A stretch of DNA of 64,000 bases, taken from positions 1 to 64,000 of the forward strand of contig CALKJZ010000002.1 in NCBI GenBank assembly GCA_937995515.1. Direction: 5' to 3'. Origin of the DNA: an uncultured Sphingomonadaceae bacterium (GTDB taxonomy: Bacteria > Pseudomonadota > Alphaproteobacteria > Sphingomonadales > Sphingomonadaceae). The position numbers and the translations under genes are program-made. This document shows, in pieces, positions 1-8,283 of this stretch (position 1 is the stretch's first letter; each line of letters starts with the position of its first letter). The notes under the pieces were generated by a model. The model was not told the origin of the DNA. It ran no database searches and saw nothing but the letters and a program-made list of their open reading frames with translations.

Positions 1-2
1 TG

Positions 3-665
3 TGGCTGAAGCGCAGGCTCGGCGCGTCGGTCATCCGCAAGGCCGTGGGCCGGATGGAGGATTATGGCCTGCCGCGGCCCGACCACGCGCCGCTGGAAGC
101 GCATCCGACCGTCTCGTCCGAGTTTCTGCTGCGCTGCGGCAACGGCGATATCGAGATCAAGCCGCAGGTCACCGCCAAGGCGGAGGACGAGCTCTTGTTT
201 GCCGATGGCAGCCGGGAGCGGGTGGACGTGCTCATCTGGGCGACCGGCTACCGGCTCGACTTTCCCTTTCTTGCCGACTCCGACGCGCCGGTGCGCAACA
301 ACCACCTGCCGCTGTTCAAGCGCATGGTGCAGGCCGCGCCGCGCCTCCACGGCCTGTGGTTCATGGGGCTGGCACAGCCGCTGCCCACGCTGGTAAACTT
401 CGCCGAACAGCAGGCAAAGCTGCTCGCGGCGCACATGTCAGGCGCCTATGCCCTGCCGCCGCCCGACGAGATGGCGCGGATCATCGCCGCCGACGAGGCA
501 ACCCACCGCGGCCATTATTACGAGTCGCCGCGGCATACGATCCAGGTGGATTTCGACCTCTACTGCGCCGACCTCCGGGCCGAGCTTGCGCGTGGCGCGC
601 GGCGCGCGCGGGCTGCGCTCAGGCCGGCGGCTTCGGCTTCGCCAGCGCCTGCTCCAGCCACTTGA
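3..665 (+). CDS. Flavin-containing monooxygenase, C-terminal part (5' end outside window)
   Basis: This frame is open from the window edge, so the N-terminal FAD-binding domain is missing. The visible part has the segment VDVLIWATGYRLDFPFL, which matches the FATGY-type motif of class B flavin monooxygenases (FMO/Baeyer-Villiger group), preceded by a stretch like RLGASVIRKAVGRMEDYGLP. Such enzymes oxygenate soft nucleophiles or ketones using NADPH and FAD; the substrate here cannot be read. The Ala/Arg-rich tail runs into the end of accC on the other strand, giving a 47-base convergent overlap. A GTG at 45 is only an internal codon. Confidence 0.8.
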   Translation, partial: WLKRRLGASVIRKAVGRMEDYGLPRPDHAPLEAHPTVSSEFLLRCGNGDIEIKPQVTAKAEDELLFADGSRERVDVLIWATGYRLDFPFLADSDAPVRNNHLPLFKRMVQAAPRLHGLWFMGLAQPLPTLVNFAEQQAKLLAAHMSGAYALPPPDEMARIIAADEATHRGHYYESPRHTIQVDFDLYCADLRAELARGARRARAALRPAASASPAPAPAT

Positions 666-1971
666 TGGAATAGCGCCCGGCGCGCACGTCGGGCTCGCCC
701 AGCAGCCGCTGGTGCAGCGGGATCGTGGTCCTGACGCCGCCGATTGCGGTTTCCTCAAGCGCGCGCGCCATGCGTGCGATCGCCGCCTCCCGATCCTCGC
801 CCCAGACGATCAGCTTGGCGATCAGGCTGTCGTAGTGCGGCGGGATCCGCCAGCCGCGGAACAGCGCGGAGTCCACCCGCACATGCGGGCCGCCGGGCGC
901 GTGCCATTCCGTCACCTCGCCCGGCGAGGGCGCGAAGGTCTCCGGGTCTTCGGCATTGATCCGGCATTCAATGGCATGGCCATGCAGACGGATATCGCCC
1001 TGCGAGACGGAAAGCGGCAGGCCGGCGGCGACGCGGATTTGTTCGGCGACGAGGTCGACGCCCGTCACCAGCTCGGTGACGGGATGCTCGACCTGCAGGC
1101 GGGTGTTCATCTCGATGAAGAAGAACCGGCCATCTTCCCAGAGGAACTCGATCGTGCCCGCGCCGCGATAGCCAAGCTCTGCCATCGCGTCCGCGCAAAT
1201 GCGGCCCATCCGCGCGCGCTCCTCCTCGCCCAGCACGGGCGAGGGGGCTTCCTCCAGCACCTTCTGGTGCCGCCGCTGCAGCGAACAGTCGCGCTCGCCG
1301 AGGTGAATGGCATGGCCCTTGCCATCGCCGAAGATCTGGAACTCGATGTGGCGCGGCGCCTTGAGATATTTCTCGAGATAGACGGCATCATTGCCAAAGG
1401 CCGCCTTGGCTTCGTTGCGCGCCTGCGCAATCGCCCCGTCGAGCGCAGCCGGGCTTTCCACCACCTTCATGCCGCGCCCGCCGCCGCCTGCGGCGGCCTT
1501 CACCAGCACCGGGAAGCCCACCTCCCCGGCAAGCCGCGCGGCTTCGGGCCCTGGCGTGACCGGGCCGTCCGATCCGGGCACCAGCGGAAGCCCCAGCCGC
1601 GCGGCCGTGCGCTTGGCCTCCATCTTGTCGCCCATGGTGCGGATATGTTCCGGGCGCGGGCCGATCCAGGTGATCCGGTGCTCCTCGACGATCTCGGCAA
1701 AGCGCGCATTCTCGGAAAGAAAGCCATAGCCCGGGTGGATGGCATCAGCGCCGGCAATCTCGGCGGCGGCGATGATGTTGGGAATGTTGAGATAGCTGTC
1801 GCGCGCCGGGGGCGGGCCGATGCAGATTGCCTCGTCGGCGAGGCGCACGTGCATGGCCGTCGTATCGGCGGTCGAATGAACGGCCACCGTCCGGATGCCA
1901 AGATCGCGCGCGGCGCGCAGCACGCGCAGCGCGATCTCGCCGCGGTTGGCGATGAGGATCTTGCGGAACAT
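619..1971 (-). CDS. accC: Acetyl-CoA carboxylase, biotin carboxylase subunit
   Basis: Carboxylates biotin on AccB with ATP and bicarbonate, the first half-reaction of malonyl-CoA synthesis. The 450-residue length is that of stand-alone bacterial AccC. It begins MFRKILIANRGEIALRVLRA, has the ATP-grasp glycine-rich loop KAAAGGGGRGMK and the catalytic region FIEMNTRLQVEHPVTE. There is no carrier domain, which separates it from the longer PccA-type protein at 25531-27525. It is the last gene of aroQ-accB-accC, starting about 10 bases after the accB stop. Confidence 0.96.
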   Translation of the reverse strand: MFRKILIANRGEIALRVLRAARDLGIRTVAVHSTADTTAMHVRLADEAICIGPPPARDSYLNIPNIIAAAEIAGADAIHPGYGFLSENARFAEIVEEHRITWIGPRPEHIRTMGDKMEAKRTAARLGLPLVPGSDGPVTPGPEAARLAGEVGFPVLVKAAAGGGGRGMKVVESPAALDGAIAQARNEAKAAFGNDAVYLEKYLKAPRHIEFQIFGDGKGHAIHLGERDCSLQRRHQKVLEEAPSPVLGEEERARMGRICADAMAELGYRGAGTIEFLWEDGRFFFIEMNTRLQVEHPVTELVTGVDLVAEQIRVAAGLPLSVSQGDIRLHGHAIECRINAEDPETFAPSPGEVTEWHAPGGPHVRVDSALFRGWRIPPHYDSLIAKLIVWGEDREAAIARMARALEETAIGGVRTTIPLHQRLLGEPDVRAGRYSIKWLEQALAKPKPPA

Positions 1972-1981
1972 GGCCCGCCGG

Positions 1982-2485
1982 TCAGGCCGCGTCGATGATC
2001 ACGAGCGGCTGATCATATTCGACCGGCTGCTCGTTCGCCACGAGGATCGAGCGCACGATGCCCGCCCGCGGCGCGGGAATCGGGTTCATCACCTTCATCG
2101 CCTCCACGATCAGCAGGGTCTGCCCCTCCTGCACACGGCTTCCCACAGAAACGAAGTTCGCAGCACCCGGTTCGGGTGCCAGATAGGCCGTCCCCACCAT
2201 CGGCGAGGTCACAAGGCCGGGATGCGCCCGCACCTCGGCAAGCGCAGAGGGCGCGGGCTGCGGCTGGTCGGTCGGCTGCGCCGGCGCCGCGGGCGCGGGC
2301 GGCGGCGCGGCCGGCAGCGGCGCAGCCTGGGCGTCGCGCCGCACCTTGATCGCCCGGTCGCCTTCCTTCACCTCGATTTCGGAAAGCTCGGTCTCGTGCA
2401 GGAGATCGGCAAGCCGTCTTACGAGCTCGAGGTCAACGTGCATCGGTGCGGCAGCCGCCGCATCGCCCCCCTTGTCTGCTGGCAT
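1982..2485 (-). CDS. accB: Biotin carboxyl carrier protein of acetyl-CoA carboxylase
   Basis: Carries biotin between the biotin carboxylase and carboxyltransferase parts of acetyl-CoA carboxylase. The C-terminal biotinyl domain has EAMKVMNPI, with the biotinylated lysine at about residue 131. A Pro/Ala-rich flexible linker joins it to an N-terminal helical segment (VDLELVRRLADLLHETELSE). I chose the ATG at 2485. An in-frame TTG at 2512 would share its TGA with the aroQ stop (TTGA overlap), giving nine more residues, and an ATG at 2443 is also possible. Operon position between aroQ and accC is typical. Confidence 0.93.
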   Translation of the reverse strand: MPADKGGDAAAAAPMHVDLELVRRLADLLHETELSEIEVKEGDRAIKVRRDAQAAPLPAAPPPAPAAPAQPTDQPQPAPSALAEVRAHPGLVTSPMVGTAYLAPEPGAANFVSVGSRVQEGQTLLIVEAMKVMNPIPAPRAGIVRSILVANEQPVEYDQPLVIIDAA

Positions 2486-2508
2486 GACATGACCCGTATC
2501 TGAAGCGT

Positions 2509-2985
2509 TCAAGACCCGGCCGCATGCCGCAAATGCGCAGCTGCGTCCAGCGCGAGCAGGTAGGAGAGCGCGCCGAACCCCGAAATCGTGCCGCGCGCAA
2601 CCGCGCCCACGTGCGACACGTGCCGGAACGGCTCGCGCGCGTGCGGGTTGGAGAGATGCACCTCGATGACCGGCACCGGCGATGCGCTGATGGCATCCCT
2701 GAGCGCGATCGAGCTGTGGGTGTACGCGCCGGCATTGAGCAGGATGGCCACCGCACCCCGGTCGGTGGCCTCGTGGATCCAGTCGACAAGATGCCCCTCA
2801 TGGGCCGACTGGCGCAGCTCCACCGCCATCCCGAGCTCGCGGCCGCGGCGGGTCAGCATCTGCGCGATCTCGTCCAGCGTCTCCCGGCCGTAGATGGCGG
2901 GCTCCCGCGTCCCCAGCCGGTCGAGGCTGGGCCCGTTCAGCACCAGCACCAGGTCGTGCGCTCTCTCGTCCGTCTTGCCCGGCAT
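2509..2985 (-). CDS. aroQ: Type II 3-dehydroquinate dehydratase
   Basis: Third step of the shikimate pathway, trans-dehydration of 3-dehydroquinate. At 158 residues it is slightly longer than the usual 145-150. Motifs of the type II family are visible: NGPSLDRLGTREPAIYG (catalytic Arg and Tyr), the NAGAYTHSSIALRDA segment, and EVHLSN with the following HAREPFR. First gene of the aroQ-accB-accC unit. Only 36 bases separate its start from the divergent thiSG start. Confidence 0.95.
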   Translation of the reverse strand: MPGKTDERAHDLVLVLNGPSLDRLGTREPAIYGRETLDEIAQMLTRRGRELGMAVELRQSAHEGHLVDWIHEATDRGAVAILLNAGAYTHSSIALRDAISASPVPVIEVHLSNPHAREPFRHVSHVGAVARGTISGFGALSYLLALDAAAHLRHAAGS

Positions 2986-3021
2986 GGTCTGCCTCCGCCG
3001 CCGCGGCTATAGGCGGCATCC

Positions 3022-4011
3022 ATGGAAATCACCATCATGCTGAATGGCGCGCCGCGGCGCGTGCCCGCCGGGACCGACCTTGCAGCGCTGGTCGCTGGGC
3101 TTGGGCTCGAGGCCGGGCGCGTCGCGGTCGAGCGCAACCTCGAGATCGTGCCCCGGAGCGGCTGGGCCGAGGTGGCGCTCGTCGAGGGAGACCGGATCGA
3201 GATCGTGCAGTTCGTGGGCGGAGGAGACGCCGCGGCCGGAGCCGACGAGGGCTGGACGGTTGCCGGCCGGCGCTTCCGCTCGCGTCTCATCGTCGGCACC
3301 GGCAAGTATCGCGACTATGCCCTGAACGCGGCCGCGGTCGCCGCCGCCGGCGCAGAGATCGTGACCGTTGCAGTCCGGCGAGTGAACCTTGCCGATCCGG
3401 GCCGGCCAAGGCTCACCGACTTCATCCCCCCCGACAAGATCACCTATCTTCCCAACACCGCAGGCTGCTTCACCGCCGAGGAGGCGGTGCGCACCCTGCG
3501 CCTCGCCCGCGAGGCGGGCGGGTGGACCCTGGTCAAGCTCGAGGTGCTCGCCGATCCAAAAACCCTCTTTCCCGACGTGGTGGAGACGATCCGCGCCACC
3601 ACGCTCCTGGTCCGGGACGGGTTTGACGTGATGGTCTACACCTCCGACGATCCGGTCGTCGCCCGCCGGCTGGAGGAGGCGGGGGCCTGCGCCATCATGC
3701 CGCTCGGCGCGCCTATCGGCTCGGGGCTCGGCATCCAGAACCGGGTCAACATCCGCCTCATCGTCGAACAGGCGAGCGTGCCCGTCCTTGTCGATGCCGG
3801 TGTCGGGACCGCATCCGATGCCGCCATTGCCATGGAGCTTGGCTGCGATGGGGTGCTCATGAACACCGCAATCGCCGAGGCGAAGGATCCGGTCCGCATG
3901 GCGCGCGCCATGAAGGCCGCCGTCGAGGCCGGTCGCGACGCCTATCTTGCCGGGCGCATGGCGCCGCGCCGCTACGCCGACCCTTCGAGCCCGCTCGCCG
4001 GCCTCATCTAG
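3022..4011 (+). CDS. thiSG: ThiS-ThiG fusion: sulfur carrier plus thiazole synthase
   Basis: Residues 1-68 are a ThiS-like ubiquitin fold ([15 protein letters not shown] ... VQFVGGG) and residues about 78-329 are ThiG. ThiG makes the thiamin thiazole from 1-deoxy-xylulose 5-phosphate, dehydroglycine and ThiS thiocarboxylate. The ThiG part has [19 protein letters not shown] and VKLEVL, whose lysine (about K172) forms the Schiff base. The odd point is that the ThiS GG, which must be C-terminal to become a thiocarboxylate, lies inside the chain at residues 66-68 and is followed by a short linker. Fused ThiS/ThiG proteins are known in annotation. The 36-base upstream gap leaves no room for a TPP riboswitch. 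Confidence 0.92.
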   Translation: MEITIMLNGAPRRVPAGTDLAALVAGLGLEAGRVAVERNLEIVPRSGWAEVALVEGDRIEIVQFVGGGDAAAGADEGWTVAGRRFRSRLIVGTGKYRDYALNAAAVAAAGAEIVTVAVRRVNLADPGRPRLTDFIPPDKITYLPNTAGCFTAEEAVRTLRLAREAGGWTLVKLEVLADPKTLFPDVVETIRATTLLVRDGFDVMVYTSDDPVVARRLEEAGACAIMPLGAPIGSGLGIQNRVNIRLIVEQASVPVLVDAGVGTASDAAIAMELGCDGVLMNTAIAEAKDPVRMARAMKAAVEAGRDAYLAGRMAPRRYADPSSPLAGLI

Positions 4012-4045
4012 GGCCGGGCCCGCAGGCGCACCTGCCCTCCGTCTG

Positions 4046-4381
4046 CTACGCGCCCTGCATGTTCACGTGCGACGGCGGCAGGCGGACTTCAAGCGTCTCG
4101 AGCGCCGGATCGAGTAGGATCTGGCACGAAAGGCGCGAGGTGGCGCAGGCATGGGCTGCGAAATCGAGCATGTCCTCCTCATGCCCGTCGGCCGGCGGCA
4201 GGCGGGGAAAATCCGCCGGCGAGACGATCACATGGCAGGTGGAGCAGGCCATCGCCCCCTCGCACGTGCCCTCGAGCGGCAGCCCGAGCGACTGGGCAAG
4301 ATCGAGCAGGCGCTGGCCGGGCGACCCCTCGGCCTCGATCCGCAGCGACCCGTCGGCGTTCAGGAACCTCACCCGTGTCAT
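4046..4381 (-). CDS. fdx: 2Fe-2S ferredoxin, adrenodoxin type
   Basis: A 111-residue soluble electron carrier. Cysteines 40, 46, 49 and 86 (CEGAMACSTC and LSC) give the C-x5-C-x2-C-x36-C pattern of vertebrate-type/ISC ferredoxins. These usually donate electrons during Fe-S cluster assembly or to P450s. It sits directly after two cysteine desulfurase genes, so a role in sulfur or cluster chemistry is the likely inference. Its start lies in an 11-bp tandem repeat (4378-4415), in which each unit carries a purine-rich Shine-Dalgarno-like stretch and an ATG. Confidence 0.93.
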   Translation of the reverse strand: MTRVRFLNADGSLRIEAEGSPGQRLLDLAQSLGLPLEGTCEGAMACSTCHVIVSPADFPRLPPADGHEEDMLDFAAHACATSRLSCQILLDPALETLEVRLPPSHVNMQGA

Positions 4382-4415
4382 GCCGCCCTCATGCCCCCCT
4401 CATGCCCCCCTCATG
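4378..4415 (-). repeat. 11-bp tandem repeat bridging desulfurase stop and ferredoxin start
   Basis: Three consecutive 11-base units TCATGCC(G/C)CCC occupy 4378-4388, 4389-4399 and 4400-4410, followed by TCATG at 4411-4415. On the coding strand each unit reads GGGSGGCATGA. The last unit supplies the ferredoxin ATG (4381-4379) and the partial fourth supplies the desulfurase stop (4413-4411). Copy-number change would alter only the spacing between stop and start. Confidence 0.85.
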
Positions 4416-5553
4416 CCGCGCGCGCCGAAAGCCGCCTGACGGTGGCCACCAGCTGGCCCACGCCCGTGCGCACATCCGCCTCCGGGGTGCAGGCGTGCCA
4501 GCCCAGCCGCAAGGTCGCCCGCGCGTCGGCCGCGGGCACGCCGAGTGCGGCCAGCACATGGCTCGGCCGCCCGGCGCCCGAGGAACAGGCCGCGCCCGAG
4601 GCAAGCGCGATTCCGGGCAGCGCGGCGATGATCCGGCCCGCATCGACACCCGGGAAGGTCACCGAAAGGTTGCCCGGCCAGCGCCCCGGCCCGAGCGGGT
4701 CCGGCCCGTTCACCCGGTGGGGTACGGCAGCGAGGAGGTCGAGCGCCACGCGCATGAGCGCCCGCACATGCGCCTCCCGCGCCTCTCGGCCGCCCATCGC
4801 CAGCCGCGCGGCCGCCCCGAAGCCCGCAACGAGCGCCGGCGCCTGCGTGCCCGAACGCACGCGCTCCTGCCCGCCGCCATCGAGCAGCGGGGCAAGCGCG
4901 AGGCCTGGCCGCACCCACAGGGCGCCCACGCCCTTGGGGCCGTGCATCTTGTGTGCCGAGAGGCTCACCATGTCGGCACCGCCAAGCGCGCCATCGAGCC
5001 GGCAGTCGATCTTGCCGAACGCCTGCGCGGCGTCGCAGTGAAACAGGGCGCCTGCGGCGTGCGCCATCGCCGCCATCTCCGAAACCGGCCAGATGCTGCC
5101 CACCTCATTGTTGACGGCCATGGCAGAGACAAGGGCTACATCGGGGCCAAGTGCCGCGCGAAAGGCGGCAAGATCCGGCATGCCGTCGGCGCGAACCGGA
5201 AGGATGCAAACCGGAACACCGAGCCGCGCAAGGTGGCGCGCTGCCTCCAGCACGCAGCTGTGCTCGGTGGCGAAGGTGACCAGCCGCCGCCGGGGTCCCT
5301 CGGCTTCGGCCAGAAGGCCCTTGAGCGCCAGATTGTTGGCCTCGGTCGCGCCGGAGGTGAACACGAGCCCGGCCGGGTCCGCGCCGAGGAGCGCTGCGAC
5401 CTCCACCCGTGCGGCCTCCAGCGCGGCCCTTGCCATGCGCCCGCCGCGATGCGCGCTGTGCGGGTTCCAGTGGCGGCCTTCGAGGAAGGGCCGCATGGCA
5501 GCCAGCGCCTCGGGCGCAAGCGGCGTGGTCGCCTGGGCGTCGAGGTCGATCAT
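4411..5553 (-). CDS. Cysteine desulfurase (NifS/IscS-like), second of a tandem pair
   Basis: PLP enzyme moving sulfur from cysteine to an active-site persulfide. The start at 5553 gives 380 residues and an ATGA overlap with the upstream desulfurase; an open frame extends to 5607 but has no support. The PLP lysine is K202 in SLSAHKMHGPKGVG and the catalytic cysteine is C323 in ASGAACSSG. This is the group I loop of NifS/IscS proteins. It is followed by a ferredoxin but no scaffold gene (iscU, sufB) is nearby, so whether it serves Fe-S clusters, tRNA thiolation or thiamin (ThiSG at 3022) cannot be told. Confidence 0.92.
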   Translation of the reverse strand: MIDLDAQATTPLAPEALAAMRPFLEGRHWNPHSAHRGGRMARAALEAARVEVAALLGADPAGLVFTSGATEANNLALKGLLAEAEGPRRRLVTFATEHSCVLEAARHLARLGVPVCILPVRADGMPDLAAFRAALGPDVALVSAMAVNNEVGSIWPVSEMAAMAHAAGALFHCDAAQAFGKIDCRLDGALGGADMVSLSAHKMHGPKGVGALWVRPGLALAPLLDGGGQERVRSGTQAPALVAGFGAAARLAMGGREAREAHVRALMRVALDLLAAVPHRVNGPDPLGPGRWPGNLSVTFPGVDAGRIIAALPGIALASGAACSSGAGRPSHVLAALGVPAADARATLRLGWHACTPEADVRTGVGQLVATVRRLSARAA

Positions 5554-6671
5554 GCCGCGGCCCGTGCCGCGCGCCGCATGCGCGCGCGCTCGGCCAGCGG
5601 GGCCCATGCGCCAAGAAACCGGTCAATATCGGCCGCGGTCGTGCGCCAGCCCATCGAGACGCGCAGCGACTCGCCCGCCGCCGCCTTGAGCCCCATCGCA
5701 AGCAGGGTCTCAGACGGTCTCAGCGTGCCGGACGAGCAGGCCGCGCCATGGCTGCAGGCGACGCCTGCAAGGTCAAGCGCCATCAGCTGTGTCGAGGCCG
5801 GAAGGCCGGGCAGGTGGATCGACGAAATCGTGGGGAGCCGCGGCGCGCCCGCGCCATTGATCGCGGCGCCAAGCCCCAGCGCGGCCTCCTCGAGCCGCGC
5901 CTGCAGGGGCGCAAGGCACATGCTCCAGCCGGGCGCAAGCGCCTCGAGCGCGGCGGCAAAGCCGAGGATGCCGAGGATGGCCTCGGTTCCGCCACGCCAG
6001 CCGCCTTCCTGCCCCCCGCCGCGCGCGACGGGTACCAACCGATCGCGGCAGCGCAGGATGAGCGCGCCCACCCCCGGCGGCCCGCCGAGCTTGTGCGCCG
6101 AGACGGCAATTGCATCGGCCGACCGTGGCAGTGCCTGCTTGCCGGCAGACTGGACGCAATCGGCAACAAGCACGCCGCCAGCTTCGCGCACGAGCTCGCC
6201 GATGGCATCGAGATCCTGCACCACCCCCGTTTCGTTGTTGGCGTGCTGGATGGCAACGGCGGTTCCCTCTCCGGCATCGGCGAGCATGGCGCCGAGCGCT
6301 TCAAGGTCGATGATCCCGCGCCTGTCGACCGGGATCGGCTGCCCGCCGTGGGCGGCCGCCTTCACCGCGGCGTGTTCGGTCGCACCGAACAGCACACGCT
6401 GCGGCCGTGCCCCCGCGATGGCGAGGGCGAGCGCCTCGGTGCCCCCGCTCGTGAAGATGATCGAACCGGCGGGCACGCCGAGCGCCGCACCAATCCGCGT
6501 GCGCGCATCCTCGAGCGCGCGCCGCGCGGCCCGCCCTGGGCCATGGACCGACGAGGGATTGGCCCAGTCCCCCGCCTCGAGCCGGGCTGCCGCCTCGTCC
6601 ATCGCAGCACGGGCGGCGGGCGAAAGCGGGGCGGTAGCGGCCCAGTCGAGATAGGCGGTCGAAGGGGTCAT
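5550..6671 (-). CDS. Cysteine desulfurase family protein, first of a tandem pair
   Basis: A 373-residue paralogue of the next gene. PLP lysine K194 lies in VSAHKLGGPPGVG and the probable catalytic cysteine C312 in HGAACSSG. The two proteins differ over most of their length, so the duplication is old. Its start codon (ATG 6671-6669) is two bases from the first ATG-frame codons of the divergent hydrolase frame, and the functional hydrolase start is at 6796, leaving a 124-base divergent promoter region. Translational coupling to the downstream copy is suggested by ATGA. Confidence 0.92.
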   Translation of the reverse strand: MTPSTAYLDWAATAPLSPAARAAMDEAAARLEAGDWANPSSVHGPGRAARRALEDARTRIGAALGVPAGSIIFTSGGTEALALAIAGARPQRVLFGATEHAAVKAAAHGGQPIPVDRRGIIDLEALGAMLADAGEGTAVAIQHANNETGVVQDLDAIGELVREAGGVLVADCVQSAGKQALPRSADAIAVSAHKLGGPPGVGALILRCRDRLVPVARGGGQEGGWRGGTEAILGILGFAAALEALAPGWSMCLAPLQARLEEAALGLGAAINGAGAPRLPTISSIHLPGLPASTQLMALDLAGVACSHGAACSSGTLRPSETLLAMGLKAAAGESLRVSMGWRTTAADIDRFLGAWAPLAERARMRRAARAAA

Positions 6672-6795
6672 GGCCTTGCAGTTGCGTCTTCGAGCGCCAA
6701 TTTTCTATAGCGCACCGCCTGCCGCCAGCCCTTTTTCGCAGATGCATGCTCGCAGATGCAGGCCCGGCCGGCGGAGGCCAGACCCAGGGGAGCAC

Positions 6796-7482
6796 ATGCC
6801 TGAAGTCATCTTCCCCGGCCCCGAGGGCCGGCTGCACGGACGATATCAGCCCGCGTCCCGCCCGCGCGCGCCGCTTGCCATCATCCTGCATCCGCACCCG
6901 CAGGGCGGCGGCACGATGAACAATGCCATCGTGATGATGCTCTACAACATGTTCGCCCGCCGCGGTTTTGCAACGCTCAGGTTCAACTTCCGCGGGGTCG
7001 GCCGCTCCGAAGGCGAGTTCGACAATGGCGTGGGCGAACTGTCGGATGCCGCCTCGGCGCTCGACTGGCTGCAGTCCATCAATCCGGAGTCGTCGCAGAC
7101 CTGGGTGGCCGGCTTCAGCTTCGGTGCATGGATCGGCATGCAGCTGCTCATGCGAAGGCCAGAGGTGAAGGGGTTCATCTCCATCGCCCCGCCAGCCAAC
7201 ATGTACGACTTCGGCTTTCTTGCACCATGCCCATCCTCAGGGCTGATCGTGGCCGGAACCGCAGACGAGGTGGTGGCCGAGCCAGCCGTGCAGAAGCTGG
7301 TCGACAAGCTGAAGACCCAGCGACACATCACCATCGACTATGCCCTGATCGAGGGCGCAAACCACTTCTTCGCCAACGAGATGGACCAGCTCGAAGCCGT
7401 GAGCTCCACCTATCTCGACATGCGGCTTGCCGCCATGGCCGATCAGGCCGGCCGCGAGGCCGCGCGCAGGAAGGGCGGCTGA
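6796..7482 (+). CDS. Alpha/beta hydrolase, DeoC/CocE-like small serine hydrolase
   Basis: 228 residues with the alpha/beta hydrolase pattern: HPHPQGGGTMNN near the N-terminus (oxyanion region), FNFRGVGRSEGEFDNGVGE, nucleophile elbow GFSFGAW (Ser in GxSxG), a late acidic residue in AGTADEVV, and histidine in EGANHFF. Start chosen at ATG 6796, preceded by AGGGGA. The frame is open from 6670 but that start lacks a ribosome site. Proteins of this kind are often found beside desulfurase/Suf genes in alphaproteobacteria, but their substrate is not known to me. Confidence 0.88.
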   Translation: MPEVIFPGPEGRLHGRYQPASRPRAPLAIILHPHPQGGGTMNNAIVMMLYNMFARRGFATLRFNFRGVGRSEGEFDNGVGELSDAASALDWLQSINPESSQTWVAGFSFGAWIGMQLLMRRPEVKGFISIAPPANMYDFGFLAPCPSSGLIVAGTADEVVAEPAVQKLVDKLKTQRHITIDYALIEGANHFFANEMDQLEAVSSTYLDMRLAAMADQAGREAARRKGG

Positions 7483-7796
7483 GGCGCGCCCGCGCCCGCC
7501 GCCGCCTCTCCTTTCCCACACGGCCGGCGGCATGTTCGAACGCCGGCTTTCCGACCCCTGTGTGCCGGGCTGCCCCGCCACGGCGCGTGCCTTGCGCCTG
7601 AAGGGCGCGGCCCGCTCAGGCCGGGCGCCCGCGGGGGCGGGCCTGCCACCGACGTTCGATGACAGAATCTTGACAAAACGATGACAAACGGCAGAATAGC
7701 CTTCGATCGGCTGCGGGTTGGTCATCGGTTTTCTGCGGCGCATGCCGCCGAAACCGCGGCTGGCCGCGCACGACAGAAAACCCGGGGAGTCTTGCC
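7483..7796. other. Intergenic region with hairpin and promoter
   Basis: 314 bases without a credible gene. It holds a 7-bp stem (GCCGGCG 7523-7529 and CGCCGGC 7541-7547) followed by TTT, a weak terminator candidate for the hydrolase gene, and near the right end a sigma-70-like promoter for the UrcA-like gene. Confidence 0.5.
7670..7698 (+). promoter_or_regulatory. Sigma-70-like promoter of the UrcA-like gene
   Basis: Perfect -35 TTGACA at 7670-7675, a 17-base spacer and a -10-like AGAATA at 7693-7698. This is one of only two such promoters I could see clearly in the window. The leader to the start codon at 7797 would be about 90 bases. Confidence 0.55.
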
Positions 7797-8129
7797 ATGC
7801 GTCCGATGCCCGTTCTTGCTACGATTGCCGCCCTTGCCCTTGCAGCGCCTGCCAGCGCCATGGGCCTCACCGGCTTCCATCGCGCCGAGCGCCCGCTCAG
7901 CGTTCGCACCGACGGTCTTGATCTCGCCTCACCGCAGGCCGCGCGTGTCCTCGAGCTCCGCCTCAACCGCGCGGTCCGCGACCATTGCCTCGGCGATCAT
8001 CCGCTCCCGCACCGGATGCTCACGCTCGACTATCTGGTCTGCTTCGACGAGACCCGGGCCTCCGCCTGGTCCGAAATCGCGCAGCGGCTTTCCTCGCTGT
8101 CGGCGCGCCCCCTCCCCGCCAGCCAGTAG
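7797..8129 (+). CDS. UrcA-like small exported protein
   Basis: 110 residues with a clear Sec signal peptide (MRPMPVLATIAALALAAPASA, cleavage after ASA). The mature part has VRTDGLDLASPQAARVLELR, which resembles the UrcA family pattern of a Asp-Leu-Asp-Leu turn followed by an amphipathic helix, and two cysteines (DHCLGD, LVCFDE) that could pair. UrcA proteins are short periplasmic proteins of unknown function, frequent in sphingomonads and caulobacters. Ribosome site GGGGAG lies upstream. The family assignment is by eye. Confidence 0.65.
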   Translation: MRPMPVLATIAALALAAPASAMGLTGFHRAERPLSVRTDGLDLASPQAARVLELRLNRAVRDHCLGDHPLPHRMLTLDYLVCFDETRASAWSEIAQRLSSLSARPLPASQ

Positions 8130-8152
8130 CGGCCGGGGGCTTCCGCCCGGCG

Positions 8153-8199
8153 CCGCCGGGCAGCCCCGGCGGGACTGGCGGGCCCGCACAGATTTTTTT
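8153..8199 (+). terminator. Probable rho-independent terminator after the UrcA-like gene
   Basis: An 8-bp perfect stem (CCGCCGGG 8153-8160, CCCGGCGG 8165-8172), then a GCGGGCCCGC palindrome (8178-8187), then seven T at 8193-8199. The arrangement is slightly loose because five bases separate the second hairpin from the T run. Confidence 0.5.
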
Positions 8200-8283
8200 C
8201 GCGCGGGGCTGCAACCTCGGGCGCAGGACACGCGTTAATGGGCGCGTTGCACGCGGCTTGTGCCGCCTGCTGAGGACGACGCC

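Noticed and set aside
448-1998. 516-codon plus-strand frame opposite accC
   Set aside because: Antisense artefact of high GC; accC on the minus strand is intact and matches its family throughout.
2986-3021. TPP riboswitch before thiSG
   Set aside because: Only 36 bases separate the divergent starts, too short for the aptamer.
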